A stretch of DNA of 64,000 bases, from positions 46,139,050 through 46,203,049 of the forward strand of contig OY292277.1 in the NCBI GenBank assembly GCA_958496175.1, read 5' to 3'. Of this stretch, positions 12,585 to 25,050 are shown piece by piece. Made by a program: the position numbers and the translations under genes. The notes below the pieces were generated by a model. It had not been told where the DNA came from. It saw only the letters and a program-made list of their open reading frames with translations, and searched no databases. Each line of letters begins with the position of its first letter. Position 1 is the first letter of the stretch. Source of the stretch: Sisyra terminalis. Its lineage: Eukaryota > Arthropoda > Insecta > Neuroptera > Sisyridae.

Positions 12585-14364
12585 CGTTACGTTATATTAA
12601 ATATTTTTTTTAGAAATAATAAAAAAAATCACTTAGTTTTTCCTGCTTTTTTCATTCTTTTTCAAGCTCGCGTTTTAAAGCAAACACGTCAGGCATTCTC
12701 CTATCCTATTACCTTCATAATTATTAAAAATTACCCTATAATTAATATACTTAATGAACCATCCCTTATAATTGACTAGGGGGAGGCCCAGTGTGTAAGC
12801 TGATTACATCAGATTTAAAATTTCCACTCTCCAGAAAAGAAGAAAAAAAACATCAGCCGGAGACTTGCCCAGATATTTTCAACTTCACCCTCATACAAAA
12901 TATAACATTTACATCCTCTTCTTCCATTCCACCCCATTCCACCATTCTCATTTCATTTGTGCAACATAAAAAACCTGTCTGCAGTTTTATTAAATGTTAC
13001 ATTTTCTTTTTCTGCTTTTCGTATTTGATAAAAATAATGCATATGAAACATATTCTCTCGATTTTATCCCCAAAACCGTTAAGGCCATCAATGACGAATA
13101 TTTCCCAGCGCTTCCACCATATTATTTCAGTTGTGAACCATCGGTTGTGGTGGTGATGGTGGTGGCGGTGGTTTGGTAAGTTTTATAGATAACGAAAAAG
13201 GTTAGCGAATCAGATGGGGAGGATTAGATTGTGGTGGAAACATGATGATGTAACTATTTCCATGCAAAAAATAAAGTTAATCGTTTAAGTAGATTCAAAA
13301 AGCTTTACAAGGTAGACTCAACATTACTTTTGAAACAGTGAAACAATTCTTTCCACTTGTCGTAACCATGTGACGCACCCCCATCGCATAAAAAGCTCCG
13401 TACCGGGGTGAGTTTCTCGTTTTTTTTTTTATTTTATTCTTTTTATATTTACAATTCTTTCACAACTATCAACATCCCATTCCCAATCTCATGTCCAATC
13501 CCATTATGTATCCGGGAGAATTCCCTGAACAACAATAAGAGCGTCATTGTTGATAGACAACAATAGAAGGATTTTGTATTCTTAACACCTGTTTTCATTG
13601 CAGGAGGGTTCGGTCGTAACGAGCGTCGAAAAAAAGGACACAACAAATGAAACCTAACTGACATCCAATATAAGAAAACGCGACACAACAATTACAAGAC
13701 TTTAGAGCTCCTTTTTATAACCGGGAACAGGAAAACGGGAAAAAAAGAAACGATGAGACATTTAAAACCTTTACACTGAAAAGCAGCGACGTCGACTGAT
13801 GAAGAAGACGAAGAAGAATAAAAATAAAACGGTTCTAGAAAAAAATTTACTTGAATCCAGAACATCAAACGAGGCAATACGAGGGTTTTCACCCTCATCT
13901 ACCCCTCGCGTGCACAACCCTGTTCTATAGTGAATACAAACAATGATGTTTTTCTGCGATGGAATAACAAAAACTTTGTCGATGATTTCAAAAAGTATAA
14001 AAATAATATTTAAGAATGAAAACGATGCTGCTCTTCGACGTCAATTTATTTATGTGTGGAGAAAAATAAATATCCGCTCCGTCGAAGACGAAGTCGAAGT
14101 ACCATCGCTCGCTTATTCTTTCCCCATTTTTCCATGATTTTCCAAGGAAAATACAACGCAAAAAAATTATATCCCCAGTCTGGAATATCAACAGGTGCTG
14201 CTGGTTTATATATACATATAGAAAAAAAAACAAATGGCACTTTTTAAACAAATTCGCGAAAAACTTTATAAGCTCTTCCAGGTGGGACACTAAATGTTTT
14301 ATTCCTTGATTCGTAACGAGGGGAATGGGCTGTTTTTGTTCGACGAAAATAAGCGGGAACGTAG
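12585..14364. other. Unassigned stretch
   Basis: No gene recognised. Contains a GT-rich run (ggtggtgatggtggtggcgg near 13147-13170) and a locally less AT-rich part between about 13330 and 13920. Frames of up to 121 codons (12791-13156) have no domain or codon pattern that I recognise. Confidence 0.3.
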
Positions 14365-17309
14365 CGTTGTTTGAAATAATATTTTTTTATCAAAATAAAT
14401 TAAATTATTTCGGTTTTTATGAAAATATTTATGTCCTTCTTTGTTCCCAAATTTTGGGAATGGATGATACAAGTTGTGGAATTATCTATAAAAGCAGTGA
14501 TTACGAGCTACGACTTCGTCCAAGTGGTACACTATCATATTGAGAAAAATTTATACAGTAGATCATACTTAAAATAATTAACTAATAGCAGTAGGAAATC
14601 CATTGGAAATGGAAGAGAATATAATAAGAATGAAAGGAAAAATAATTTTTCGGGGATCTGTAGTCTGGAAGGGGGAGGGGAAGAGTTTTTAAGAGAAAAA
14701 CCCAGTTTATCTCGATTTCCAGCAAAATTACAAGTCCTATAGAAAAAAATTAAACAGCCAAGTTCTAGGTAATTAAAAGATTTTGTAGTTTTGCAGGAAA
14801 TCAAGATAAACCATTTTTCACCCTTAAAAACATACCTCCTCTATATTATTTTCTGCGATATTCTCTTCCTTTTCCAATGGGTTTCATCCTGCTATAATTT
14901 CGATCCACTTTTCACCATTTTTAAAGGCTTCTGCCCTGGTCTATTAAAGTAATTTGCCAAAAATTTAGACTTAATAAAATCATATTTAATTTTTGCCTAA
15001 GGGGCGGGAAAGAAGCTTGGTTTGAAATAATATTTTTTCATCAAAATAAATTAAATTATTTCGGTTTTTATGAAAATATTTATTGGTCTTCATGTTTCCA
15101 AATTCAGGAAATGGATGATAAAAATCGCAGAATGTTTTTAGCTTAAATAATGCCTATAAAAGCAACGGTTACTAGTTACGACTTCGTTCAAGTGACGCAC
15201 CATCATATTGACAAAAATGTATTCAGTAAATCATATTTAAAAACATGTCAATAATTTTTGAAAGGAAATAAATTTATAGTAGGATTAAATCTATTGGAAA
15301 TGGAAGAGAATATAACAAGAATGAAAAGAAAAATAATTTACCAGTGATCTGAGATCTGGAAGGGGGAGGGGAGAGTTTTTTAGGGAAAAACCCAGTATAT
15401 CTCGATTTCCAGCAAAACTAGAGGATCTTTTAATTACTGGAAATGTTGGTTATGCTGGAAATCAAGATAAACTGTTTTTCACCCTTAAAAACTTACAACC
15501 TCTATATTATTCTTTGTAATTCTCTTTCTTTTCCAATGGGTTTCATCCTACTATAATTTTGATCCACTTTTCACCATTTTCAAAGGCTTCTGCCCTGCTG
15601 TATTGACGTAATTTGCAAAAAAATATGGCCTAAAAACATATTTAATTTTTGTTTATGGGAGCTTTTAGTTAAAGCTCGTTAAATATTAAGATGTGTCTTC
15701 AATTGGTTATTAAACACACGTTCATAATTAAACATATAAAGCACATATACAGTAAATCATACTTAAAGTAATTAATTAATAGTTGGATGAAATCCATTGG
15801 AAATGGAAGAGAATATTGCACGGATGAAAGGAAAAATAATTTACCGGTGGTCTATGGTCTGGAAGAGGGAGGGGCGAGTTTTTAAGGGTAAAAACCGGTT
15901 TATCTTGATTTCCAACAAAACTACAAGTCCTATAGAAAAAAATTAAACAGCCAAGTTCTAGGTAATTAAAAGGTTTTGTAGTTTCGCTGGAAATCGAGAT
16001 AAACCGTTTTTCACCCTTAAAAACTTACCTCCTTTATATTATTCTCTTTTATATTATCTTCCTTTTCCAATGGGTTTTATCCTACTATAATTTTGTTCCA
16101 CTTTTTGGCCTCTGCACTGGTCTATTGAAATAATTTGCCAAAAATTTCGACCTAATAAAATCATAGTTAATTTTTGCTTAAGGGACCTTTTAGTTAAAGC
16201 AAATATACAATAAGTCATACTTAAAATATTTAATTAACAGTAGGATGAAATCGATTGAAAACGGAAGAAAATATTGCAAGAATGATAGGAAAAATAATTT
16301 AACTGTGGTCTATGATCTGGAAGGAGGAGGGGGAGAGTTTTTAAGGGTTAAAACAGGTTTATCTTGATTTCCAGCAAAACTACAAGTCCTATAGAAAAAA
16401 ATTAAACAGCAAAGTTCTAGATAATCAAAAGATCTTGTAGTAATTTTGCTGAAAATTGAGATAAAGTGTTTTTCACCCTTAAAAACATATCTCCTCTATT
16501 ATATTCTTTGTTATATTTTCTTTCTTTTCCAAAGGGTTTTATTCTACTATAATTTTGATCCACTTTTCACCATTTTCAAAGACTTTTGCCCTGGTTTGTT
16601 GATGTAGTTTTCAAAAAAATTCGACTTTATGAAATCATATTTAATTTTTGCTTAAGGGAGCTTTTAGTTAAAGCTCGTTTAATATCCAGGTGAATAATAA
16701 TTGAACATATAAAGTAAATTACATATACAGTAAATCATACTTAAAATAATTAATTAATAGTTGGATGAAATCCATTGGAAATGGAAGAGAATATTGCAAG
16801 AATGAAAGGAAAAATAATTTACCAGTGGTCTATGGTCTGGTAGAGGGAGGGAGCGAGTTTTTAAGGGTTCAAACTGGTTAATCTTGATTTCCAGCAAAAC
16901 TACCAATCATATAGAAAAAAATTAAACAGCCAAGTTCAAGGTAATTAAAAGGTTTTGTTGTTTTGCTGGAAATCGAGATAACCCGTTTTTCACCCTTAAA
17001 AACTTATCTCCTTTATATTATTCTCTTTTATATTTTCTTTCTTTTCCAATGGGTTTTATCCTACTATAATTTTGTTCCAGTTTTTGGCCTCTGCACTGGT
17101 CTATTAAAATAATTTGCAAAAAATGTCGACTTAATAAAATCATAAAAATAAGATTTTTTCGTTGACTTTGAACAGTTATACTATGTATACAATATATAAG
17201 ATATATTTCAGTCCAATTTATGTAGTATAATGTAATATAATAATATAGAAATATCAGACCACAAATATAAATTTGAACAGAAGTTCAAACAAAAATATTC
17301 GTGACGTAT

Positions 17310-17356
17310 TACCCAGATACGTATTTCGATTGCCAAGCAATCTTCATCAGTGGTCA
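17310..17356 (-). ncRNA. Hammerhead-ribozyme-like motif H2
   Basis: On the minus strand: TGACCA, core CTGATGA (17350-17344), A, stem II GATTGC-TTG-GCAATC, GAAA, the 8-nt self-complement ATACGTAT as stem III, C as the predicted nucleotide before cleavage (17316), then TGGGTA. Stem I pairs in four or five of six positions. Mirror copy of H1. Confidence 0.5.
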
Positions 17357-17394
17357 TCAAGCAGTTTGGATACGGAGTGATCTAAACTACTCGA

Positions 17395-17441
17395 TGACCA
17401 CTGATGAAGATTGCTTGGCAATCGAAATACGTATCTGGACA
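17395..17441 (+). ncRNA. Hammerhead-ribozyme-like motif H1
   Basis: Stem I TGACCA (17395-17400) pairs with TGGACA (17436-17441) except for one A-A mismatch. Core CTGATGA is at 17401-17407, an extra A at 17408, stem II GATTGC/GCAATC with loop TTG at 17409-17423, and GAAA at 17424-17427. Its last A begins a self-complementary stem III, ATACGTAT (17427-17434), and the predicted cleavage follows C17435 in the triplet ATC. All invariant core bases of the minimal hammerhead consensus are present; the loopless stem III would require dimer formation. Confidence 0.6.
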
Positions 17442-17680
17442 ATACGTCACGAATATTTTTGTTTGAACTTCTGTTCAAATTTATATTTGTCGTATGATTT
17501 TTATATATTATTATATTAAATTATGCTACATAAATTGGACTGCAATATATCTTATATATTGTATACACAGTAATAAAATCATATTTAATTTTTGCTTAAG
17601 CGAGCTTTTAATTAAAGCTCGTTAAATATTAAGGTGTGTCATCAATTGGTAATTAAACACACGTTAATAATCGAACAGAT

Positions 17681-18827
17681 GAAGCGAACTCTGGTATTTC
17701 AGCTTCTGGTGCTGACATACCACCCCAAATTATCAAACCGCCCCTCATTCCAAAAGCTATCTGTTGGACTATTAAATACCAAGCTGTTGGTCTTAACTTA
17801 ACAACAAGTTCAATAGTTTAAATTCTTCGAAAATTGTTAGGTAAATTGTAATTTTGTCTACCTACATAAACCCCATGTGATTTTCTTTTTCATTGCAGGA
17901 AAATTCATCAATCTACCTTTTAATAATTTGCATTGATTCAATATCGACTATATTGTCTTCACCGACTTGAAATTAAATCAAAAATATGATTAATGCGAAA
18001 AAAATGCAAATAAAAGTCCAATGGGAAATATAACGGGAATACAAATAAAATCGGTCGGGGTATGGATGTTAAAAGGGATGAAGAGGGTTGCATGGCAGGA
18101 GGTCGAACTCTAGATGAAAGAATAGCAAATAAATCCTGTTATTATCATAAATGCATAGCGTAACAAACTACCTCATCAAACAACAAACAGCAAAATTACC
18201 AGCTCGACAAAGAACTAAAGCACGATATATATGTATATATATATTTTAATGATAAGCTGCCAATATTTAATCAACGACTACATTCATCCCTTAAATAGAT
18301 TCACAACAAATTATTACAAATACAATTAAAATATAATATCTGGTTTTAAATTAACAATTAACAACCAGAAGTGTTGGATAATTTTCAATAAACAACTATC
18401 ATTGTGTTTGCGAAAATTGAAAATAAACGTCGAATGGAATATTTGGTTGGGTTAATTGGATGGTGGGCTGCGAACGATGGGGCAACAAACAACGTTCAAC
18501 CTGGATGGACGATTGGGCTTTAGGCTACGTTTATAAATTCAAAATACGACTATACGATACAATGTAGGGTAAATGCGGCTATCGTGAACCACTTTACGTT
18601 CTCAACTGAAACTTATGAAAGCTCATATTAGGCAAAGAGTTAGAACTGGCATCTAATATAGATAACTTTTTTTCATCCCGTTAATTGATTAATTCAACAA
18701 TGTTATATGAAAAAGGTACCAAATGTTGTCCAAATCTATTTTATCTTTCTATTTTTTGAATGTTTTTTATCCTAGTTTATCCTTTCAAACCATGAAACAA
18801 CTTTGGTGTTTTTAATGGCATAAAATT
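17681..18827. other. Unassigned AT-rich stretch
   Basis: No gene or repeat recognised. A short TA-rich run lies near 18228-18245. Confidence 0.3.
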
Positions 18828-19056
18828 TTTGGCTAAAATGTACTGTAGCACACCCACAATCTGGCAACGTTGCATTTTCGACTTTGATTTTAATTTAATT
18901 CGCGATATTTTTGATAATTCAATTCTAATATGGTATAATTCTCTCTTTTGTGGCTAAATTTTCATTATAGACCAATTTAATCGGGAATTCAATTAAAAGC
19001 AAAGTCAAAAATGAAACATTGCCAGATTGTGGGTGTGCTAAAGTACACAAAAGCCA
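18828..19056. mobile_element. MITE with ~45-bp inverted ends
   Basis: Left end tgtactgtagcacacccaca (from 18839) is mirrored by the right end, complement tgtactttagcacacccaca (to 19047); the pairing continues inward over caatctggcaacgttgc / caatctggcaatgtttc and weakly outward to about 18828 and 19056. No coding sequence. Target duplication not clear, so superfamily is unassigned. Confidence 0.75.
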
Positions 19057-21612
19057 AGTTTTTTACTGGGATTGACTTTTATGATCAAAGATACATTTTT
19101 AAAGTGTCTTATAGCATGTTTTACTTACTGTTATGTCTTCAAGGAAAATAGTCCAATTGTAATGGTATTACAACTTCTTCATTGTCCAAATCCATATATT
19201 GTTTAATTTTTCAAAAGTTGCAAAAATAATAAAATTATTTCTATTTATTGTCAGACTAATGTAGGCTAGGGACCCTACGGGTTCAATTCCTACCAAATAA
19301 ATTAAAAAGTTAAAAAAAAATCTATTTATTAAGAAATACATCGTAGATGTATAGAAAGGTGTTGGTCTAAATGTCAACATAAATCATTAACAAACGACAA
19401 TTTTGGTAGCTTTACCGATTCAAATTTTGTGTAAAAAAATACTTTGAAAAATTTGGAAAATCGGTAAGAAAATTCGATGTTTGTAAGATCTTTTTCTTCA
19501 ACATTAAATTTGGTCCTTGAGATCCCATTTCTATCACTTAATGTATAAAATAGGCACTGTTAACTGTGGTAATTCCAGGACTAGACTGGATTGGGTAGGC
19601 TGCAACCTTAAGGTCCTCTCCCGTTACGGTTTAGGGCTTCCTTTACTCATTTAATCAACAATATTCGAAAAGTAAGAAATTTTACTATTTAATAGAGTAT
19701 AGAGCTTAGTTGTTCCATTATTATTTGTGAGTTTACCATTTGTTAAAAGTCTACCCTCTTTTTGTTTGACAACCCTTTTTATCCTCCCCCCACTGTTCCC
19801 CTTTGGTCGTGGATGGACATGGAAAATGAGCAACTAGAATCTTTCTAAATATTGGAAGCGCTCGAATAGATATTTTATGTAAAAAACAACCCCAAATAGT
19901 AATATTTAATTAAATATTCTTCTCGGTCCATAAAATATTATTATTGCAGTTATATAAGCAAAAAAAGAAGTAATCCTATTTGTTCAAAAAATACACATAT
20001 TTTTTTTATCGTCGATTTATAACGTCTTAGGTTTTTAGCGACTTTTGAGTTATTAAAAATCCGGAACTATCGAAAATTTACCCGATACGAGGATCGAACT
20101 CAAGTTATTTGGTTTATGTCTTCATTAGAGTTGATGAACCGCAATTGCATTCCAGAGTTATAGAGAAGGAAGATTTTGAAGGAATCAAAACCGTGGACCC
20201 AAAAATTCTTACTGTTTTTAGCTCCCAATAATGGTACCTTGAATGTAATGCAGTAAGTTTGTTAAAAACTTTTCTTAGAATCCCATATAATAAACTTAAT
20301 TTTAATCTTACAAAATTGGTGTTTGTTGGTGGAGACTTATGACCCAAAAAGGGTCATAGTATCAAAAATTTTATGCTAAATTTTGGAGTTACTGTTCTAA
20401 AGTTATTGGCTTTATAACTGGAGTTAAAAGCATTTATAATTTGGCCTTGTTTTTTAGCTTTGATCACCATATCCCCTTGGAAACACTTTGAATCTTTTGA
20501 TCCATTCCACCAAAAAAAATTCTATAACTTTATTTTTAAGTTCTTTGTGGTTTCAAAACTTCTTTGGAACCTTTAACAATAAAGTTAAGCACTAATTTGA
20601 ACTCTTGATTTTCCACCCCTATCTGGGGGATGAATAACCTCATCAACATATAGAGCTTACTTTTCTTTTTTTTTTGGTTCTTTAATCATTGACAAATACT
20701 TTTTAAATCAACAGTAATAGATTTGTGATATAATTTAGCCAGATAAGTACTAGTGTTACTGGTATTTTGTCCTTCTTTCTATAAAATTTTAAATATTTAA
20801 CATTGATTTTTAATTAATTTTTTATTGAATTGATTTTCACGTTTTCAAGAAAAATTATATAAATTCAATAAAGAAATCAATCGTTAGTCCATGGAGATTA
20901 TATCAAAGTCTATCTTACCTAAGTTTTATGGAGATCAATCAAATAAAATGAAATAAAATATCACAAAAGAATTCGATTATTAGTTTGGACCAAATTTCGT
21001 AGCTTTTTGGATGAGAAAAAAAAATTTCTATTAATTTTCATAGAAAAACAAGGCCTCTAAGCAAAGGCAAACGATGGTAGAGATCAATCTTTTTTTGGCT
21101 CTTGTAGTTGGTGGAAAATTAAATCTGGAATTGTTTATTTTTGCCTGTATTTTTTCCAAATAGCCTAAAAAAAGGACATAAAAGATATTGCTGAGAAAAA
21201 AATTATATAAACAACTGTATTTTAGTGAATAAGTTCAATACTTTAAACTGTAATTAACGTGAGCTTTATTGATTAAGCAAACACCGAATACCTCTAAAAA
21301 AATGTTGGAACAATTGTTTTCTTATTTAAATATCACCATTTACGTCAGAATTTTTGAGTACTAAGGTCTTTAAACTCAATTTAAAAATTAATCTTTCATT
21401 AAAAAAAAAATCCAAAACTCAACATCCACGATTCCCTGGGATACATTGTAGAATATTTAAGTGTAATTCTATTAAAAATTAATGTAAATCTTCAACTAAA
21501 ATATCATTTTTATCGCAAAAATCGAATAAATTAAAGCCAATACCATAAAGATATGTTTTCACCCCGAAAGCTTTAGCAAAATGGACGAAATAGCTTAATA
21601 ATTTCTTATTAA
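19057..21612. other. Unassigned AT-rich stretch
   Basis: No supported gene. Small frames of up to 77 codons look like chance. A B-box-like word at about 20093-20101 (minus strand GTTCGATCC) has no matching A box. Confidence 0.3.
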
Positions 21613-21929
21613 AGACAGTGGAGTCACTGCAACCGCCTGGACCCTATCGACTGTCGGAGATACCAATACATGTCGGGGTCATCAACAGGGTGAATGGGAT
21701 GAGCAGGAAATTCTCACCCCTGTGGGCCGGGGTGAGAACAGGTAGACCGGGCAACAATTGTTATAGAGAGTCGGTGGATTTGGTGAAACATTCATGCGCC
21801 ATGAAGGATGAGCTTTTGAAGCTCAATAGCTTCGGTCGAAACGATGTGATACGATACGAAAGAGACAACGTCCACCAACCCCCCAATTTCCACCCTCTGC
21901 ATTACCAAACCAACATATATGTGATATGA
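21613..21929 (+). other. GC-richer island, possible exon
   Basis: A sharply less AT-rich block within very AT-rich DNA. One plus-strand frame is open for 103 codons (21618-21929, starting MESLQPPGPYRLSEIPIHVG). A second frame is open from a possible acceptor (tttcttattaaag, ending 21612) to a possible donor (GAACAG followed by gtagac near 21742), with a stop just past it. I recognise neither product. It may be one exon of a larger gene, a pseudogene, or a non-coding conserved element; the choice of frame is undecided. Confidence 0.2.
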
Positions 21930-23276
21930 ATATATTATTGAATTATTATTTAAACAAATATCGCATAAATTAAAATGTTTGATTGTTGATTATTCTATTA
22001 GGATTGGATCGAACCGATAGCGTGACGACCCTTAATAATGAACGCCATATATATCGCATCATGGAATGAGTATCGAATTAAAGTCGGTGTCGAGTGCACA
22101 TTTTCGATAAGGTTTCCGATATTGAAAAATCATCTTAATAAGTAAAATGTCACATGAAAAATGCAACGGCAAAAAAAATCGATAGACTTAAATTAATTAG
22201 TTGGGGGGTGGGTGGGTGGTGGCGTTGTATTGCACTGCGTTACGTAATGTTGTGTTGAAGCGTTGAATAATTCTATGACCGAACTAATTAAAATCACAAA
22301 TTAATTTATTAATAATATCGAGACTCGTAAATCATATATTATTGAATATTTATAAAGTGGACCGATGCGATGTGTTGATTTCATTTACGGAAACACTAAA
22401 AAGTTTATCACCACTCGAATGATTTTATTAATAATTTAATTTGCACTTATAATCAATGTTCACAGTATAGCAAATCGTTTTAAATGGCTAGAAAAGGCAA
22501 TGAACGATTAATGAGGATTAAATGTGGCAAATTACAATATTTCGCCAAATAAATTTAAAATGAAAGACTAAGACTTTTTGCTAAATTTGACTTATTCTTG
22601 ATTCTTCTGGCACCCTAATTAAACCGAAGGTTTACATAAAATATTAAAAACCCTCGACTTCGCTTTATTTACAAGGAAAATAGGTTTTTTGTTTAAAAAA
22701 TGTACATTTATTTCGTCATCGAAAGTATTTTTTTCCATTTTCAGCGATTGAGAATCCTTGAGTTACTCGATATACGAAAACCCATATCAAACATGGTACT
22801 GGGGTAACAAATATCCTCGTGATTTTTCAGAGAAAGAAGTCTTTAATATTAGCTGACAACATTGAAGGATTATACCTTAACTTATACGCAAATCTTTAGA
22901 GTTAATATCTTGAAAATTTTAGAATCAGGCATTAAAAGAAATATTGCAAACAATCGATTAAATAAAATGGAATGCTAATTGATATAATTCAAAAACTCTT
23001 TTGCTATAGAATTTATTTAAATTACAGTTGAGATTAATGTTCTTTGCTTAATGAGCTTTTGCTAGGAAATTGTATCTTACTTGCTGTTATTTCTTCAGTA
23101 TAAGTCTCTTAGGTCTGCAATATTTGTTACTTGTGAAAGAAAATTACAAAGAACTTAAAAAGGAAAAGAGTTAAATGAAATTCACCATTTTCTTCAGCCT
23201 AGTGCCCCAGGGATATTTGGCTTAAATCCATCACTTACCGTTTTTGTAGTCTATATACCATACTCCTCTTGTACAA
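21930..23276. other. Unassigned stretch
   Basis: No gene or repeat recognised apart from a short G-rich run at about 22202-22223. Confidence 0.3.
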
Positions 23277-24198
23277 TAGAATGGTTCTTAATAGGGGTGT
23301 TTTTGAATTTCTTTGCCCCCAGGGGCTCAAATGTTTTTAAATTGATAAAAAAAAATCCCTGAAAAATTGAGCTTTAAATATTTACTTTAAGACAGTCCGC
23401 TTTCCAAATTAAGTTTCTTATGGAAATAACGTGGGAAAAATTAAATTTTTTCTTAAGAATTCCATAACTCAACCAAAAATAAATCGAAAGTAACTAACCA
23501 CGTTATGTTTATTGTAAATTTAACGCTCTACAAAAAAGGGCTTTTATAATTTTTCGCTAAATCTATTAGTTTAAGAATTATTGGCTCAACTATTGGCTTA
23601 AGAATGCGGCACTAATGGTCAATGAAAATACAGTGCATTTTTCAAATGAGCAACGGAAAGATGTTAGAATTAGTTACATAGATAATATTGAGTCTAAAGG
23701 CAATGATCAAGTATAAAAAAGGAAGGATGAACTTCTATAGCTACGTCGTGAAAAATCACAAGAATAATATTGTATTTGCTTCTTTTTGATCATAAATACA
23801 AATTTTGCATAAGAAATTTGATATATTTCGTAAAAATAAGTATTTATTTAATAATTATAGTTGATCATATTAACAATTAAACTTTGAGCTCGAATATTTC
23901 TTAAACCAATAGATTTAGCGAAAAATCATAAGAGCTCTTTTTTGTATAGCGTTAAATTTACAATAAACATGAGGCGATTGGTTACTTTCGATTTATTTGT
24001 CGCTGAGTTATGGAATTCTAAAGAAAAAATTTAATTTTTCCAACATTATTTCCATAAGAAACTTAAGTTGGAAAGTGGACTATCTTAAAGTTAATATTAA
24101 GAGCTCAAATTTTCAGGGATTTTTTTTTATAAATTTTGAAATATTTAAGCCCCTGGAGGCAAAGAAATTCAAAAACACCCCTATTAAGGACCACCCTA
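23277..24198. mobile_element. Palindromic non-autonomous element, hAT-like (copy C)
   Basis: A 922-bp palindrome with arms of about 330 bp. Left end TAGAATGGTTCTTAATAGGG; right end is the complement of TAGGGTGGTCCTTAATAGGG. Flanks ttgtacaa (23269-23276) and ttgtaaat (24199-24206) match at six of eight positions, compatible with a decayed 8-bp duplication. It shares the internal words acgctctacaaaaaaggg and ttaatattaag with the other palindromes in this window. No coding sequence. Confidence 0.7.
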
Positions 24199-24284
24199 TT
24201 GTAAATATGTGCTCTAGATTTCCAAAATAATATATAATCCAGGTTTTCGAAGGGCTAACGCATGAAAATCCAAAAATTAGGAGG

Positions 24285-25020
24285 AATTGACAAATTTTGA
24301 ATTTTTTTTTTGTGTCATTAATTGATGTTTTTTCGTCGTTCGAGAGTTTCAGGAGAAAAAAATTAACAACTAGTAAATTTTTTCGGGAAACCCTTTTTAA
24401 AGTAAAGCTCTATTTAAACATATCTCTAATATTGAAGCTTTATTACTAATGAAAGCTAGCTACGATTTTTATATATGCACATGATGAAATTATTTCTTTC
24501 AGAGCTCTCGGGTAACAAACAACACCAATTAATGGTGAGAAAAACTTTTTGGAAAATAAAATATTTGAAAAATGATTCAAATCGAGCTTTTTCTTTAAAT
24601 AGCGTTTCCCGGGAAAATATGCAAGCTATGAGTTGTTTTTTTCGGAACTCTTGAACGACAAAAATCACCAATTAATGGCTTAAAAAAATAATTTTCAATA
24701 TTTGGAAAACTGAGCTTTATACCCCAATTGATCTTTTTCCTCAAATGGTTTTGTCCGGGAAAATATGCGACCTATGAAAATTTTTATCTTCCGGAACTCT
24801 TGAACAACAAAAAACACCAATTAATGGCGCAAAAAAAAATCGAAATTTTAGTATTCGTAGAAAAGCTCAAAACGTCCAATTCACACTGCATAAGGCTTTC
24901 CTGGTAAATATACGAATGAAAAAAAATTTCCCCAAACTCTTGAATGACAAAAAAATACCAAAATATTTTGTAGTTATTTTTCCCTAATTCCAAAAGAGTA
25001 GTGCTAACTTGAAGGACGTA
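24285..25020. repeat. Foldback repeat with ~145-bp monomer arms (copy 2)
   Basis: Left arm about 24285-24420, centre about 24420-24475, right arm to 25020. In the right arm caccaattaatgg recurs at about 24523, 24666 and 24815. The centre (ctctatttaaacatatctctaatattgaag, split here for length: ctctatttaaacata, tctctaatattgaag) is uninterrupted and serves as the related empty site for the pogo-like insertion at 8987-9931. Confidence 0.8.
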
Positions 25021-25050
25021 CATTTATTCTGAAGTGTAAAACCATTGATG

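Larger units (their letters stand above)
17145..17570. mobile_element. Palindromic, probably Penelope-like element with 13-bp target duplication
   Basis: A 426-bp insertion flanked by TAATAAAATCATA at 17132-17144 and 17571-17583. Uninterrupted array units (about 14970-14985) have this word once, confirming the boundaries. The two arms (about 17175-17365 and 17385-17570) are nearly exact inverted copies; the left arm has an extra end (aaaataagattttttcg) that the right arm lacks, though the related copy at 44488-44805 keeps it. Each arm carries a hammerhead-like motif. A long target duplication, terminal asymmetry and hammerhead motifs fit Penelope-like retroelements, but no reverse transcriptase is present. 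Confidence 0.7.
14365..17680. repeat. Array of five tandem palindromic units
   Basis: The left-arm word attggaaatggaagagaat (or a near match) recurs at about 14603, 15292, 15795, 16254 and 16773, giving periods of 689, 503, 459 and 519 bp. Each unit also has a right arm in inverse orientation, marked by ttccaatgggttt at about 14875, 15535, 16066, 16525 and 17045. Inside, tttatcttgatttccagcaaaactacaa is mirrored by ttgctggaaatcgagataaacc, with a loop containing cctatagaaaaaaattaaac. Units 1 and 2 also share a ~150-bp leader (14370, 15020). Each unit could form a ~450-nt hairpin. No coding sequence. The last unit is split by the element at 17145-17570. Confidence 0.85.

Noticed and set aside
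14365..17680. CRISPR-like array
   Set aside because: Repeat units are hundreds of bases long, palindromic and without unique spacers; the host is eukaryotic.
19255..19300. gggttcaattcctacc, another tRNA-like B-box word
   Set aside because: Upstream sequence does not fold as a tRNA; more likely part of an old repeat.
20085..20110. Minus-strand GTTCGATCC, a tRNA/SINE B-box word
   Set aside because: No A box at the right distance, no cloverleaf and no acceptor stem.
22202..22223. G-rich run as a possible G-quadruplex
   Set aside because: The runs allow at best a weak two-tetrad structure and nothing around it suggests function.
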